Below the pieces are notes generated by a model. It saw only the letters and a list, made by a program, of their open reading frames with translations, made no database searches and had not been told where the DNA came from. From DAIDKA01 sp036489445 (lineage in GTDB: Bacteria > Pseudomonadota > Gammaproteobacteria > Steroidobacterales > Steroidobacteraceae), in the NCBI GenBank assembly GCA_036489445.1, contig DASXFV010000031.1, positions 46,133 to 110,132 of the forward strand: 64,000 nt of DNA. Direction: 5' to 3'. Numbering within the stretch: position 1 is the stretch's first letter; each line of letters begins with the position of its first letter. The position numbers were made by a program, and so were the translations under genes. Below are positions 45,070 to 53,938 of the stretch, in pieces.

Positions 45070-46043
45070 ACACCATCCTCGACAGCGCCTGGCGCGATAT
45101 CGTCGATCAGTCGCCCGAGGGCATCGTGGTCTGCGATGCCACGCAGACAGATTGCCCGGTGGTCTACGCCAACGCAGCGTTCGTGCAGCTGTCGGGTTAT
45201 CCGCTCAGCGCCCTGCTGGGACGCAATCTGCGGCTGCTGCAGGGGAGTGATCAGGACCAGGAGGGACGCCATCGGATCCGCGATGCACTGTCGCGCGGCC
45301 AACCCTGCCGCGTCATGATGCGCAACTATCGGCCCGATGGGGTGCAATTCTGGAACGAGATCCTGATTCAGCCGGTGCGCGATGCCGCAGGCACTCTGGT
45401 GCAGTGGATCGGCTACCACCGCGATACCCGTGAGCGGCTGCGGACCCCGGAGAAGCTGGCAGTGGCAGGCCTGCCGGCCTGGATGCGCGAGGACCGCCTC
45501 ACCGGATTGCATTCGCGCGCCTATTTTGAAGAGCTGCTGCAACGGGATTGGTACGTTGCCCAGCGTGATGGACACGAAATCGGGCTGACCCTGCTGGATA
45601 TCGATGACCTGGGTACCTACAACGATATCTTTGATCGGGCCAGCGGCGATGCCTGCATTCGCCGCGTTGCGCGCGTCATCACCGGTTCGTATCGCCGCAG
45701 CGGCGATCTGGTCGGTCGCTGGGGGGGCGGGACCTTCGCGGTGCTGACCCAGGCGGACACCTCGGTGAAGGCGCATGAGTATGCGCGGGTGGTATTGCAA
45801 CGGGTCCGCGACCTTCTGATCCATCACCCCAGGGCCACGGCCAGCGGCCGCTACGTGACCTTGAGTGCCGGGGCCGGCACGCTGGTGCCACCGCGGGAGC
45901 TGGCGCTGCCGATGTTCATCAGCGCCTGCAGCACCGCGATGCAGCGCGCCAAGGGGCAGGGCAAGAACAGGTCCTGCGCCACCGAGGCGGGGGATTTTGA
46001 GCACGCCAATGAGGTGGCCGCCACGAACGTCGCGACGGGTTAG
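45066..46043 (+). CDS. LOV-like PAS / degenerate GGDEF protein
   Basis: A 325-residue soluble protein overlapping nagZ by four bases (ATGA). Residues about 8-125 match a LOV domain: GYPLSALLGRNLRLLQGSDQ, RNYRPDGVQFWNEILIQPV and WIGYHRD. The photoactive Cys of GRNCRFLQG is Leu55, and the flavin-contacting Gln near the end is His118. After a short linker comes a GGDEF-type fold (DRLTGLHSRAYFEELL, LLDIDDLGTYND with a conserved metal Asp178). The signature GGDEF reads GGGTF (residues 220-224), so cyclase activity is unlikely. No membrane segments. Likely a sensor with lost photochemistry and lost cyclase activity, perhaps a nucleotide- or redox-binding scaffold. That interpretation is inference. 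Confidence 0.83.
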   Translation: MNTILDSAWRDIVDQSPEGIVVCDATQTDCPVVYANAAFVQLSGYPLSALLGRNLRLLQGSDQDQEGRHRIRDALSRGQPCRVMMRNYRPDGVQFWNEILIQPVRDAAGTLVQWIGYHRDTRERLRTPEKLAVAGLPAWMREDRLTGLHSRAYFEELLQRDWYVAQRDGHEIGLTLLDIDDLGTYNDIFDRASGDACIRRVARVITGSYRRSGDLVGRWGGGTFAVLTQADTSVKAHEYARVVLQRVRDLLIHHPRATASGRYVTLSAGAGTLVPPRELALPMFISACSTAMQRAKGQGKNRSCATEAGDFEHANEVAATNVATG

Positions 46044-46780
46044 CGTCCGGCGTGGCGTGTGCCCTGTGCGGGCGCAACCAATGCAATCACCCCGAAGGCT
46101 GGCGCATCAAACAAATTGCGCTCGTAGAACTTCACGCGGTGATTTTCGCTCAGTACGAAGGTGGTGTTGGGTGAGGCATCCAGTCCGGCAGGTGGATTGG
46201 CGATGGTCAGGTCCAGCGCGAATCCCAGATGCAGGAACTGGCCGCGCTCCAGTGTCACGGTGCCGTTCAACTGCGGATTGTCCAAGCCCAGCTGCTGCAG
46301 GCTCATGCTCTCGTGCGAGCCCCAGGGGCTCGCCGTCTGCGACCAGCCGATGTGCGCCACGGGCACATAGCTGCCGCTGGATTTCAGTCGCGCTTCGATA
46401 TCCCCGAGCTGGAATTCGGCGGGCGTCAGCGCGCGGATGAAGCGGCTGCCCGGCGGCTGAACCGCACCCGCACCCGCAACCCCACCTGCACCCGGGTCGC
46501 CGCCCACCGCCACGGTTTCACCATCGGCCGCAACCGGGACCGCTGGCGCCTGGGCGGCTTCGGCAGCCCAGTTCTCGGGAGTGCCGAGGGTGGAGTTGGT
46601 GCGAAATATGATGACCTCCACGTTGTAGACCGTCGCGCCCGCCGGGGCTGCGGCGGCCGCTGGATGCGGCTCTGCCACGGGCGGGGCAAGTGGCGCGGAT
46701 CCTGCCTGCTGAGCCAGGCTGATTCCCCATGGCTGGCACGCGCACAGGCACGCCACCAGGGCGAAGTCTCGCAATCTCAT
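46040..46780 (-). CDS. csiV: CsiV-like periplasmic protein
   Basis: A 246-residue secreted protein. The signal peptide is MRLRDFALVACLCACQPWGISLAQQ (basic start, hydrophobic core, cleavage near SLA or AQQ). The mature part has the conserved VYNVEVIIFRTNS start and the C-terminal NHRVKFYERNLFDAPAFGVIALV, as in the CsiV family described as periplasmic and peptidoglycan-binding. A low-complexity Ala/Gly/Pro stretch lies in the middle. mfd lies 21 bases upstream on the same strand, the same adjacency I recall from Pseudomonas. The 3' end overlaps the LOV-like gene by four bases. Confidence 0.82.
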   Translation of the reverse strand: MRLRDFALVACLCACQPWGISLAQQAGSAPLAPPVAEPHPAAAAAPAGATVYNVEVIIFRTNSTLGTPENWAAEAAQAPAVPVAADGETVAVGGDPGAGGVAGAGAVQPPGSRFIRALTPAEFQLGDIEARLKSSGSYVPVAHIGWSQTASPWGSHESMSLQQLGLDNPQLNGTVTLERGQFLHLGFALDLTIANPPAGLDASPNTTFVLSENHRVKFYERNLFDAPAFGVIALVAPAQGTRHAGR

Positions 46781-46801
46781 GGTGGAATCCTAGCACGCAC
46801 T

Positions 46802-49800
46802 TCAGCCGCTGAAGCGCTGCAACAGCTCCTGGGCATAATCGAAGCGCTTCTCCACCGCGGCCAGCTGTGCGGTGACCCGCAGTTTCAGCGATCCCTCCAG
46901 TCGCAGCTCCCGGGGGGATTTCTGGATCAGGCGGATCACGACCGCCGGATCCAGGGCATTCTTTTCCTCAAACAGCACATAGCCGCCGCTGGCACCGAGG
47001 TCAAGGCGGCGCACCCCCAGTCCACGGGACCGCAGCTTCAGTCGTGCGACCTTCAACAGGTTGCCCGCCGAGCCTGGCAGTTCCCCGAAACGATCGACGA
47101 GTTCCGCCGTGAGCTCATCGAGCCCGCCGGCATCCGCGGCGGCGATACGCTTGTACAACCCCAGCCTGACATGTACATCCGCGACATAGTCATCGGGCAG
47201 AAAGGCCGGCACATGCAACTCCACTTCGGTGGCCGCGGCCAGTGGCCTGTCCAGCATGGGTTCACGCCCATCCTTGAGTGCCTCGACCGCGTGTTCCAGC
47301 ATGTCCAGATACAGCGCCAGTCCCACCTCGCTCAGCGAGCCGCTCTGGGATTCGCCCAGCAGTTCGCCGGCGCCGCGGATCTCCAGGTCGTGGGTCGCCA
47401 GCACGAAACCCGCCCCGAGGTTTTCCAGCGACTCGATGGCCTCCAGGCGCTTGATGGCATCCCCGGTGAGTTGCTTGCGCGGCGGCACGATCAGGTAGGC
47501 ATAGGCGCGGTGATGCGAGCGACCCACCCGCCCGCGCAGCTGGTGCAGCTGTGCCAGACCGAAGCGATCCGCGCGGTTGATCATGATGGTGTTGGCCGTC
47601 GGGACATCGATGCCGCTTTCGATGATGGTCGTGCACAGCAGGATGTTGAAGCGCCGGTGGTAGAAATCCACCATCAGCTGTTCCAGCTCGCGCTCGCGCA
47701 TCTGCCCATGGCCGATGCGCACGTCCGCCTGCGGCACGAGCTTGCGCAGGGAGGCGGCGATGGTCTCGATGTCGCGGATCTCGTTGTGGACGAAGTACAC
47801 CTGTCCACCGCGCCGCAATTCGCGCATCACGGCTTCACGGATGGTGGCGTCATGCCACTCGCTGACGAAGGTCTTGATGGTCAGACGCCCCTCGGGCGGG
47901 GTCGTGATCAAGGACAGGTCGCGCAGACCACCCAGTGCCATGTTCAGCGTGCGCGGAATCGGTGTCGCGGTCAGGGTGAGCACGTGCACCTGCGCACGCA
48001 GGGCCTTCAGTTTCTCCTTGTCGCGCACACCGAAGCGATGCTCCTCATCGATGATGATCAGGCCGAGCTCGCGGAAGCGCACATTCGCGTGCAACAGGCG
48101 ATGCGTGGCGATGACGATGTCGACCTTGCCCTGTTCGATGCCTTCGATCACCGCGTCGCTTTCCCTGGCATTGCGGAAGCGCGACAGCGATTCGATGCGC
48201 ACCGGCCAGTCGGCGAATCGGTCGCGGAAATTGCCCACATGCTGTTGGGCGAGCAGGGTAGTTGGCACGAGGACCACCACCTGGTGACCGGCCTGTACCG
48301 CGGCGAACGCGGCGCGCATCGCGACCTCGGTCTTGCCGAACCCCACATCGCCACACACGATGCGATCCATGGGCTGGGACTTGGCCAGATCCTCGAGTAC
48401 CTTGCGGATGGCATCCGCCTGGTCTGCGGTTTCCTCGAACGGAAAGGCGTTGGCGAAAGCCTGGTATTCGAGTTCGCCCACCTGCAGGCTGGTGGCCTGC
48501 TGCGCCCGCCGCCGCGCGTACAGATCCAGCAGTTCCGCGGCGACGTCGCGAATCTGTTCTGCGGCGCGCTTCCTGGCCTTCGCCCATTGGTCGGTACCCA
48601 GCTTGTGCAGCGGGGCGTTCTCGGGCGCAGCGCCGGTGTAACGGCTGATCAGATGCAGGGCATGCACCGGCACATAGATCCGGTCGCCGCCCTGGTATTC
48701 GAGCACCAGGAATTCGCCCGGGTGGTCTGCAACCTCCATCACCGTCAGGCCCACATAGCGCCCGACACCGTATTCCTCATGCACCACCGGGGAGCCCGGA
48801 TTCAGGTCCGTGAGGTCACGCAGGATGGCCTGCGGATCGGAGGCCGAACGGCGTCGGCGCCGTTCCTGGCTGGCACGCGCACCAAACAGCTGCGACTCGG
48901 ACAGCAGTGCGATGCGCGGGGATTGCAGCTGCAGCCCACCGATATCCGGTGCCACCGTGAGCGCCAGTCGCGCCTCACCGGCGGCAAAGGCCGCCCAGTC
49001 CGGTACCGCGGTGACGGCCGTGGCGTGCGGCCGGAGCATGTCCTGCAGCACTTCCCGACGCCCGGGAGAATCCGCCGTGATCAACACCCGGCCATCGAAG
49101 CTGTCGAGGAAGCTGGCCAGGGGACCCAGCGGTTCGGCCGCGCGCGCATCGATGCGTAACTGCGGTGGCGCGACGGTCGGAAAATCGCGGACGCTGTCAT
49201 CCGGCTGCAGTGTCAGGTCCGCCTTGAAGGTCTCCAGGGTGATGCTCGTGAGCGCCGCGGCAGCGGTCGCCAGTTCCTGCGGCCTCAGGAACAGCTCATG
49301 CGGAGCCAGGATCGGCCGCTCGATATCGTGGCGGCGCTCCTCGTAGCGATTCTCGATGTCGGTCCACAGTTGCTGCAGAGCTTCACCCGCGCTGCTGTCG
49401 TGCACGATCACCGCATCGCGCGGCAGGTAATCGAACAGGGAGGCGGTGCTCTCGAAGAACAGCGGCAGGTAGAACTCCACGCCCGGTGGCGCGAGACCTT
49501 CGGTGACCCCGCGATAAATGCTGGAGCGCATGGGGTCGCCTTCGAAGCGCGTGCGATAGCGTCGCCGGAAGGACTTGATGCTCTCCGGATCCAGCGGCAC
49601 CTCGCGCGCGGGCAGCATCCGCACGGTTGTCACGGAATCCAAGGAACGCTGGGTTTCCGGGTCGAAACGCCGAATGGCTTCGATCTCGGTACCAAACAGG
49701 TCGATGCGCAGCGGGGACTGCGCACCCATGGGAAAGACATCCAGCAGCGAGCCGCGCATGGCGAACTCCCCCGGGGCGGTGACCTGGCCAACGCTCGCAT

Positions 49801-50263
49801 ATCCGGCATCGGCCAGCCGCTGACGAAAGGGCTCCACGCTCAGGTTCTGCCCCACCGACAGGTCGAAGGCGCGCCCCTGAACGTAGGCCACCGGGGGCAG
49901 CCGCTGCAGGAGGGTGTCGGCCGCCAGAATCAGGCAGCCGCCCCGGGCGTCCGGCAGCTCGAACAGGGTCTGCAGGCGTCGCGAGGTGATATCGGGGTGC
50001 GGCGAGAACAGGTCGTAGGGGAGGATTTCCCAATCCGGCAGCGGCATCAGCGACTGGGTGGCGCGGCCGCCGCCCTGAAAGAAGGCGATCTCCGCCGCCA
50101 GGCGCTCCATTTCCCGGGCGCCCGAGGTCACCACCACGTACAGCCGCGAGTCGTTGTCCATGCACTCCGCCAGGGCGAGGGCGGTAGCGCTGCCGTGCAG
50201 CTGCTGCCAGCGGACGTGACGGCGGGTGCTGTTGGGACGAAGGGGCTTGAGGAGAGGTGTCAT
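46802..50263 (-). CDS. mfd: Transcription-repair coupling factor Mfd
   Basis: Displaces RNA polymerase stalled at lesions and recruits UvrA. I prefer ATG 50263 (MTPLLKPLRP) to the upstream GTG 50308 because 1153 residues then matches E. coli (1148); neither start has a strong ribosome site. Order: UvrB-homology N-terminal region, RNA-polymerase-interacting domain (LVHEEYGVGRYVGLT), then the RecG-like helicase with Walker A GDVGFGKTEVAM, DEEHRFGVRDKEKLK and TATPIPRTL, QLRGRVGRS, and the C-terminal TRCF domain. All key motifs are intact. Confidence 0.95.
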   Translation of the reverse strand: MTPLLKPLRPNSTRRHVRWQQLHGSATALALAECMDNDSRLYVVVTSGAREMERLAAEIAFFQGGGRATQSLMPLPDWEILPYDLFSPHPDITSRRLQTLFELPDARGGCLILAADTLLQRLPPVAYVQGRAFDLSVGQNLSVEPFRQRLADAGYASVGQVTAPGEFAMRGSLLDVFPMGAQSPLRIDLFGTEIEAIRRFDPETQRSLDSVTTVRMLPAREVPLDPESIKSFRRRYRTRFEGDPMRSSIYRGVTEGLAPPGVEFYLPLFFESTASLFDYLPRDAVIVHDSSAGEALQQLWTDIENRYEERRHDIERPILAPHELFLRPQELATAAAALTSITLETFKADLTLQPDDSVRDFPTVAPPQLRIDARAAEPLGPLASFLDSFDGRVLITADSPGRREVLQDMLRPHATAVTAVPDWAAFAAGEARLALTVAPDIGGLQLQSPRIALLSESQLFGARASQERRRRRSASDPQAILRDLTDLNPGSPVVHEEYGVGRYVGLTVMEVADHPGEFLVLEYQGGDRIYVPVHALHLISRYTGAAPENAPLHKLGTDQWAKARKRAAEQIRDVAAELLDLYARRRAQQATSLQVGELEYQAFANAFPFEETADQADAIRKVLEDLAKSQPMDRIVCGDVGFGKTEVAMRAAFAAVQAGHQVVVLVPTTLLAQQHVGNFRDRFADWPVRIESLSRFRNARESDAVIEGIEQGKVDIVIATHRLLHANVRFRELGLIIIDEEHRFGVRDKEKLKALRAQVHVLTLTATPIPRTLNMALGGLRDLSLITTPPEGRLTIKTFVSEWHDATIREAVMRELRRGGQVYFVHNEIRDIETIAASLRKLVPQADVRIGHGQMRERELEQLMVDFYHRRFNILLCTTIIESGIDVPTANTIMINRADRFGLAQLHQLRGRVGRSHHRAYAYLIVPPRKQLTGDAIKRLEAIESLENLGAGFVLATHDLEIRGAGELLGESQSGSLSEVGLALYLDMLEHAVEALKDGREPMLDRPLAAATEVELHVPAFLPDDYVADVHVRLGLYKRIAAADAGGLDELTAELVDRFGELPGSAGNLLKVARLKLRSRGLGVRRLDLGASGGYVLFEEKNALDPAVVIRLIQKSPRELRLEGSLKLRVTAQLAAVEKRFDYAQELLQRFSG

Positions 50264-50347
50264 CGCTTGGGACCGGCGCAGCGCAGGACGCGCGAGCTTA
50301 CCGGTCACCGGCGCGGATACAAGGGGGCGGGCGTGCCGCCCTGGGGG

Positions 50348-50641
50348 TCAGCCGTTGGTGACGACCGAATCTATGACGCGATCGCCTTCGAAAAACACCG
50401 AAAAGTTCGGGTAGTCCCAGCGGGTGATCGGGGGCTTGCCCACCGTGGGGTGGCGGGTCGTCGGGGGGCCAAACTTCTTTTCCACCGCTTTCATGAGGAT
50501 GCCGCGGGCGGGCTGGGGCACGTCGGCGGGGGCTACCGTGACCTTGCCGTCATCCACAACGAGTTCGGCATGGGCCAGCCTGGCATGGGCAAGGCCGACG
50601 CCAGTCAGACATAGCAGGGCGACCAGGGCATGGCTTTTCAT
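50348..50641 (-). CDS. Small conserved periplasmic protein upstream of mfd
   Basis: A 97-residue protein with a signal peptide (MKSHALVALLCLTGVGLAHA, possible cleavage at AHA). The mature part is PARGILMKAVEKKFGPPTTRHPTVGKPPITRWDYPNFSVFFEGDRVIDSVV in outline: key residues G--M--VE--FG-P--R-P-VG-PPITRW-Y--F-V-FE---VI-SVV. This block is conserved in many gammaproteobacterial hypothetical proteins; I know no function. A very close TATAAT suggests a leaderless or near-leaderless message. It lies 84 bases upstream of mfd on the same strand. Confidence 0.8.
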   Translation of the reverse strand: MKSHALVALLCLTGVGLAHARLAHAELVVDDGKVTVAPADVPQPARGILMKAVEKKFGPPTTRHPTVGKPPITRWDYPNFSVFFEGDRVIDSVVTNG

Positions 50642-50649
50642 GAGAACAG

Positions 50650-50658
50650 ATTATAGCA
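50650..50658 (-). promoter_or_regulatory. Extended -10 promoter of the small periplasmic gene
   Basis: On the minus strand TGC-TATAAT is a perfect extended -10 element. Only eight bases separate TATAAT from the ATG at 50641, so transcription would begin 1-3 bases before the start codon. Confidence 0.6.
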
Positions 50659-50725
50659 CCGGGGGGCAGCGTAGAACTGTGACACAGGTCCTGAGCTGCC
50701 CGGACCGGCGCACGACTGTGGTTAA

Positions 50726-51988
50726 ATGCGGCGCGTGTTTCACCCCTTTGCGCCCTTCGTGGGGCTGCGCTATGTACGCGCCCGCACCCACAAATTTTTC
50801 GTGTCCTTCATCACCTGGGTGTCCCTGCTCGGTGTAGGGCTGGGGGTGGCCGCGCTGATCGTGATCCTGTCCGTCATGAACGGCTTCGAGGGTGAGCTGC
50901 GCGAGCAGCTGCTGGCACTCAGCGCCGACGCCCGGGTGGTGCCGGCTGCCGGTGCCACGGCGCCGGATCAGGCCCAGTGGGACGCGGTCGCCGCGCGCCT
51001 GCGTGCCCAACCCGGCGTCGTGGGCGTCGCCCCGTACGTGGAGGTCCAGGCCCTGGCCGTGCACCAGCCGGACATGCTGCCGGTGCTGCTGCGCGGTATC
51101 GACCCGGCCCGTGACGCTTCCGTCAGCGACATCGGCAAGGTGCTGCATGACGGCAGCCTCAAGGATCTTGTGAGCGGTTCGGATCGGGTGCTGGTCGGTG
51201 ATGTGATCGCGCGGCAACTGGGGACCGCCACTGGCGATGCGCTGACCCTGCTGATTCCTGTCGTCGCCGCGGATGGCACACCTACCCCCAAACTGCGCGA
51301 GGTGCGCTCGGCCGGTGATTTCGACGCTGCCACCCAGGAACAGGGCAGCGCGCTGCTGCTGGCGAACATCGCCGATGTGCGTGCCATGGGCGCGGCCGCC
51401 AGCGACATGGGTCTGCGGCTGCGGTATGCGAACGCGCTGGCAGCGCCCGCGATGAGCGTAAGCCTGCGCCGCGTGCTGCCGACGAATCTGCAGATCATCG
51501 ACTGGACCGTGGACAACGCCAGTTACTTTCGCGCCATTCGCATCGAGAAGACGATGATGTCCCTGATCCTGCTGCTGATCGTGGCCGTCGCGGCATTCAA
51601 CATCGTGGCCATGCTGGTCATGACCGTGACCGACAAACGCACCGATATCGCCATCCTGCGCACCCTGGGCGCATCGCCACGCACGGTGATGGGGGTGTTC
51701 ATCACCCAGGGGCTGGTCATCGGCTGGGTAGGCGTGGCGCTGGGGGTGGGCCTGGGCGTGCTGCTGACGGTGAATATGGACAGCGTCGAGCCTTTCCTGG
51801 AGCGCACGCTGGGGTTTCATCTGTTTGATCCGTCGGTCTATGCGGTCACGACCATCCCGACGGATCTGCATGCCGGTAATGTGGTGTGGATCGCCTCGGC
51901 CGCGCTGGTGCTGACCCTGCTGGCAACGCTGTATCCCGCGCTGCGGGCCTCGCGGGTGCCGCCCGCGGAAGCGCTGCGCTATGAATGA
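50726..51988 (+). CDS. lolC: Lipoprotein-releasing ABC permease, LolC type
   Basis: Inner-membrane permease of the Lol system that extracts lipoproteins for LolA. The 420-residue FtsX-family protein has one N-terminal membrane helix after FVGLRYVRARTHKFFVSFITWVSLLGVGLGVAALIVILSVMNGFE (key residues GLRY-R-R---F-SF--W-S--G---GV-ALI--LSVMNGFE). A periplasmic domain of about 220 residues follows, then three C-terminal helices. FITQGLVIGWVGVALGVGLG and the YPALRASRVPPAEALRYE ending are typical. Which of the two permeases is LolC and which LolE cannot be told firmly; this one has the more LolC-like start. Confidence 0.85.
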   Translation: MRRVFHPFAPFVGLRYVRARTHKFFVSFITWVSLLGVGLGVAALIVILSVMNGFEGELREQLLALSADARVVPAAGATAPDQAQWDAVAARLRAQPGVVGVAPYVEVQALAVHQPDMLPVLLRGIDPARDASVSDIGKVLHDGSLKDLVSGSDRVLVGDVIARQLGTATGDALTLLIPVVAADGTPTPKLREVRSAGDFDAATQEQGSALLLANIADVRAMGAAASDMGLRLRYANALAAPAMSVSLRRVLPTNLQIIDWTVDNASYFRAIRIEKTMMSLILLLIVAVAAFNIVAMLVMTVTDKRTDIAILRTLGASPRTVMGVFITQGLVIGWVGVALGVGLGVLLTVNMDSVEPFLERTLGFHLFDPSVYAVTTIPTDLHAGNVVWIASAALVLTLLATLYPALRASRVPPAEALRYE

Positions 51989-52000
51989 GAGCGCCGGCTC

Positions 52001-53242
52001 ATGATCGCCTACGAATGGCTGATCGGCACGCGCTATCTGGGCGGGGCACACCGCGGCTTCATATCCTTTGTCGCAGTGATGTCGGTGCTGGGACTGATGC
52101 TGGGTGTCGCCGTCCTCATTGTCGTGCTGTCTGTCATGAACGGCTTCGAGCGCGAATTGCGCAGCCGCATCCTCAGTGTCACCGCGCATGCGACGGTCAC
52201 GGGCCTGGAGGGCAGCTTTGCGGACTGGCCGGCGGCGCGCATCAAGGCCATGCAGAACCCGGAGGTGCTGGCAGCGGTGCCCTTCATCGAGGCGCAGGCG
52301 ATCCTGAGTCATGGCCAGCATGTGACGGGCGCGCAGATCCGTGGGGTCGCGCCTGCCCTGGAGCGTACGGCCACCGGGCTTGCGCAGAAATTCACCCAGG
52401 GCAGCATCGATCAGCTGGTTTCCGGGGAGTATCACATCGTGCTGGGTTCAGCGCTGGCGACCGCCCTGGATGCGAAAGTGGGTGACAGGTTGTTCCTGAT
52501 CGCCCCGGAGGCGACCGCGACCCCCGCCGGTCTGGAACCGCGGATGCGACACTTCACCGTCACGGGCATTTTCACTTCCGGCATGTATGAATACGACCGC
52601 GCGCTGGCGCTGGTGGAAATTCATGATGCCGCGCGCATCTATCGCATGGGTGCCAATGTGACCGGACTGCGCCTGGCGCTGCGGGATCCCTGGCGGGCAC
52701 CCAGTGTGGTGCACGCTGTGGCGTTGAGCCTCGGGGGTGGCTTCTACGTGAGCGACTGGACCCGCAGCCATGAGAGCTTCTTCCGCTCCATCACCGTCAT
52801 GAAGTCGATACTGTTCGTGATTCTGCTGATGATCGTGGGCGTCGCAGCGTTCAACATCGTCGCGACGCTGGTCATGATCGTCAAGGAAAAGCGCTCGGAT
52901 ATTGCCATTCTGCGCACCCTGGGCGCAGGTCCGGTGAATATGCTGGGCACCTTCGCCATTCAAGGCGTGCTGATCGGGTTGATCGGGACCGTGCTCGGCG
53001 CGGCGCTGGGAATCCTGGTGGCGCACAATCTGGAGAGCTGGGTCCACGCACTGGAACACCTGCTCGGTACGCATTTCCTGGATGCCAGCGTGTACAACAT
53101 GAGTGATCTGCCCGCCTACGTTGAGGTTCCGGATGTGATGAAGGTCTGTGCCGTGGCATTCGCACTGTGTGTTCTGGCCACGCTGTATCCTGCCTGGCGG
53201 GCGTCCCGTACCGCACCGGCGGAGGCACTGCGTCATGACTGA
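52001..53242 (+). CDS. lolE: Lipoprotein-releasing ABC permease, LolE type
   Basis: Second FtsX-family permease, 413 residues, 12 bases after lolC. N-terminus MIAYEWLIGTRYLGGAHRGFISFVAVMSVLG..LSVMNGFERELRSRIL, a large periplasmic domain, three C-terminal helices (ILFVILLMIVGVAAFNIVATLVMIV; GVLIGLIGTVLGAALGIL; VCAVAFALCVLATLYPAW) and the same ASRTAPAEALRHD ending as its neighbour. The pair probably forms the LolCE heterodimer. The order lolC-lolE-lolD differs from lolC-lolD-lolE of E. coli. Overlaps lolD by 8 bases. Confidence 0.85.
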   Translation: MIAYEWLIGTRYLGGAHRGFISFVAVMSVLGLMLGVAVLIVVLSVMNGFERELRSRILSVTAHATVTGLEGSFADWPAARIKAMQNPEVLAAVPFIEAQAILSHGQHVTGAQIRGVAPALERTATGLAQKFTQGSIDQLVSGEYHIVLGSALATALDAKVGDRLFLIAPEATATPAGLEPRMRHFTVTGIFTSGMYEYDRALALVEIHDAARIYRMGANVTGLRLALRDPWRAPSVVHAVALSLGGGFYVSDWTRSHESFFRSITVMKSILFVILLMIVGVAAFNIVATLVMIVKEKRSDIAILRTLGAGPVNMLGTFAIQGVLIGLIGTVLGAALGILVAHNLESWVHALEHLLGTHFLDASVYNMSDLPAYVEVPDVMKVCAVAFALCVLATLYPAWRASRTAPAEALRHD

Positions 53243-53930
53243 AGCGGCACTGCAGGCGCTGGACATCTGCAAGAGCTTCCGCCAGGGGCCCGAAGTGCTG
53301 GCGGTGCTGACCGGCGCGAGCCTGCACATCGGCCCCGGCGAGCGGGTGGCGATTGTCGGGGCCTCCGGGTCGGGCAAGACCACCTTGCTGCAGATCCTGG
53401 GGGGACTCGACAAGCCCAGCTCGGGAACGGTGCTGGTGGCGGGCCGCAATATCCATGACATGGGTGAGCGCGAACGCGGTCTGCTGCGCAATCGCTCGCT
53501 GGGATTCGTCTACCAGTTCCACCACCTGTTGCCGGAATTCTCAGCCCTGGAAAATGTGGCCATGCCGCTGCTGGTGCGCCGCACGCCGGTTGCCGAGGCG
53601 CGGCGCCGGGCACGGGAAATCCTGGAGCGGGTGGGACTGGGTCAGCGCCTGACGCATCGCCCGCACCAGTTGTCGGGCGGCGAGCGCCAGCGCGCGGCGG
53701 TGGCCCGGGCACTGGTCACGCAGCCCGCCGTGGTGCTGGCCGATGAGCCCACGGGCAATCTCGATGGTGTCAATGCCGCCCAGGTATTTGCGCTGATGCT
53801 GGAACTGAACCGCGAGCGGCAGACCAGCCTGGTCGTCGTGACGCATGACACGCGTCTCGCGGCACGCATGGACCGGATTCTTACCATCGAGCACGGCGTG
53901 CTGCGTGAAACGGCCGCCAGCCCCGGCTAG
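53235..53930 (+). CDS. lolD: Lipoprotein-releasing ABC transporter ATPase LolD
   Basis: ATPase of the LolCDE extractor. ATG 53235 inside the lolE end gives 231 residues (233 in E. coli). Walker A GASGSGKTTLLQILGGLD, the LolD motif region FVYQFHHLLPEFSALENVAMPLL, signature LSGGERQRAAVARAL, Walker B VVLADEPTGNLD and the switch His in VVTHDTRLA are all present. The gene ends eight bases before a convergent DUF2062 gene, across a short tandem ACATC repeat at 53931-53947. Confidence 0.95.
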   Translation: MTEAALQALDICKSFRQGPEVLAVLTGASLHIGPGERVAIVGASGSGKTTLLQILGGLDKPSSGTVLVAGRNIHDMGERERGLLRNRSLGFVYQFHHLLPEFSALENVAMPLLVRRTPVAEARRRAREILERVGLGQRLTHRPHQLSGGERQRAAVARALVTQPAVVLADEPTGNLDGVNAAQVFALMLELNRERQTSLVVVTHDTRLAARMDRILTIEHGVLRETAASPG

Positions 53931-53938
53931 ACATCACA

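Noticed and set aside
45715..45740. GGGTF in the GGDEF loop as a sequencing error in a G run
   Set aside because: The frame is intact on both sides, and no single insertion or deletion in the run restores GGDEF without breaking the following sequence. Two or more substitutions would be needed.
46229..49159. 976-codon open frame on the plus strand
   Set aside because: It lies antisense to mfd and csiV, which have clear motifs. Composition is typical of a GC-rich shadow.
50677..50687. CTGTG-A-CACAG palindrome between divergent genes
   Set aside because: Short and without the CTG-N10-CAG spacing of LexA; no known regulator fits.
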